Origin: Alphaproteobacteria bacterium
GTDB taxonomy: Bacteria > Pseudomonadota > Alphaproteobacteria > Rickettsiales > UBA1997
DNA: 34,700 bases
Reading direction: 5' to 3'
NCBI GenBank assembly: GCA_030835745.1
Contig: JAUROA010000049.1
Location: 1 to 34,700 of the forward strand
Positions 34,677 to 34,700 of this stretch are shown here, piece by piece. The notes below the pieces were generated by a model, which did not search any database, was not told where the DNA came from, and was given only the letters and a program-made list of their open reading frames with translations. Made by a program: the position numbers and the translations under genes. The first letter of the stretch is position 1. Every line of letters begins with the position of its first letter.

Positions 34677-34700
34677 AAAGGAACCCATTCTTGGGCCTTG

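Noticed and set aside
1..34700. Prophage, CRISPR array, tRNA or rRNA
   Set aside because: No phage genes, no regularly spaced repeats with unique spacers, and no tRNA cloverleaf or rRNA segment was recognised.

Overview
The window is very AT-rich, densely packed alphaproteobacterial DNA. The best guess is a Rickettsiales-like, host- or cell-associated lineage with a small genome. Three things point this way: an alphaproteobacterial chorismate mutase next to metX-metW, an NDUFS6-type CHCC zinc-finger gene in front of purA, and short intergenic gaps with few clear Shine-Dalgarno sites. Unlike classical Rickettsiales, it carries amino-acid biosynthesis genes (metX, metW, metZ, hisB, aroC, chorismate mutase). 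An amino-acid-making relative such as a Deianiraea-like lineage is possible, but I cannot fix the taxon from sequence alone.

Layout. 1-150: direct repeats around a GC-rich palindrome. 153-1745: orphan protein with a probable macro domain. 1829-7475 (minus): tripartite RND efflux operon. 7615-10918 (minus): dsbD/scsB-like gene, then gatA. 11069-12724: large orphan. 12926-14630: CHCC zinc-finger gene, purA, thiS. 14716-15960 (minus): orphan. 16290-17993: metZ, yajQ. 18103-18525: small membrane orphan. 18542-20204 (minus): glutathione S-transferase, then an AmgK-like kinase. 20320-23094: polA. 23153-28663: sod, hisB, nagZ, aroC, unknown ORF, recQ, very tightly packed. 28839-29609: orphan. 29606-30409 (minus): chorismate mutase. 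30477-33018: metX, metW, rlpA. 33175-34449: Ala/Ser-rich orphan. 34451-34676: two perfect 113-bp tandem units carrying the same palindrome as the left edge, in inverted orientation.

How the genes work together. MetX, MetW and MetZ make homocysteine by direct sulfhydrylation. AroC and chorismate mutase act around chorismate, and HisB belongs to histidine synthesis. NagZ, the AmgK-like kinase and RlpA suggest peptidoglycan turnover and recycling. SOD, the GST and the ScsB-like DsbD handle redox stress.

The most interesting layer is a set of six orphan genes (153, 11069, 14716 minus, 18103, 28839, 33175) scattered among housekeeping genes. Five have a strong promoter of one style: an extended -10 (TGn TATAAT or TATTAT) followed by an ATATA-like block, three of them with a perfect TTGACA at exactly 17 bp. 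The sixth, on the minus strand, has a closely related TTGACA-17-TACTAT-ATATA arrangement. Five of the six proteins end with Arg within the last three residues. None has a Sec signal peptide, and three show faint eukaryote-like signatures (macro domain, OTU/papain-like, kinase-like). I propose a co-expressed set of candidate secreted effectors; this is inference. I saw no tRNA, rRNA, CRISPR, prophage or intact transposase gene.
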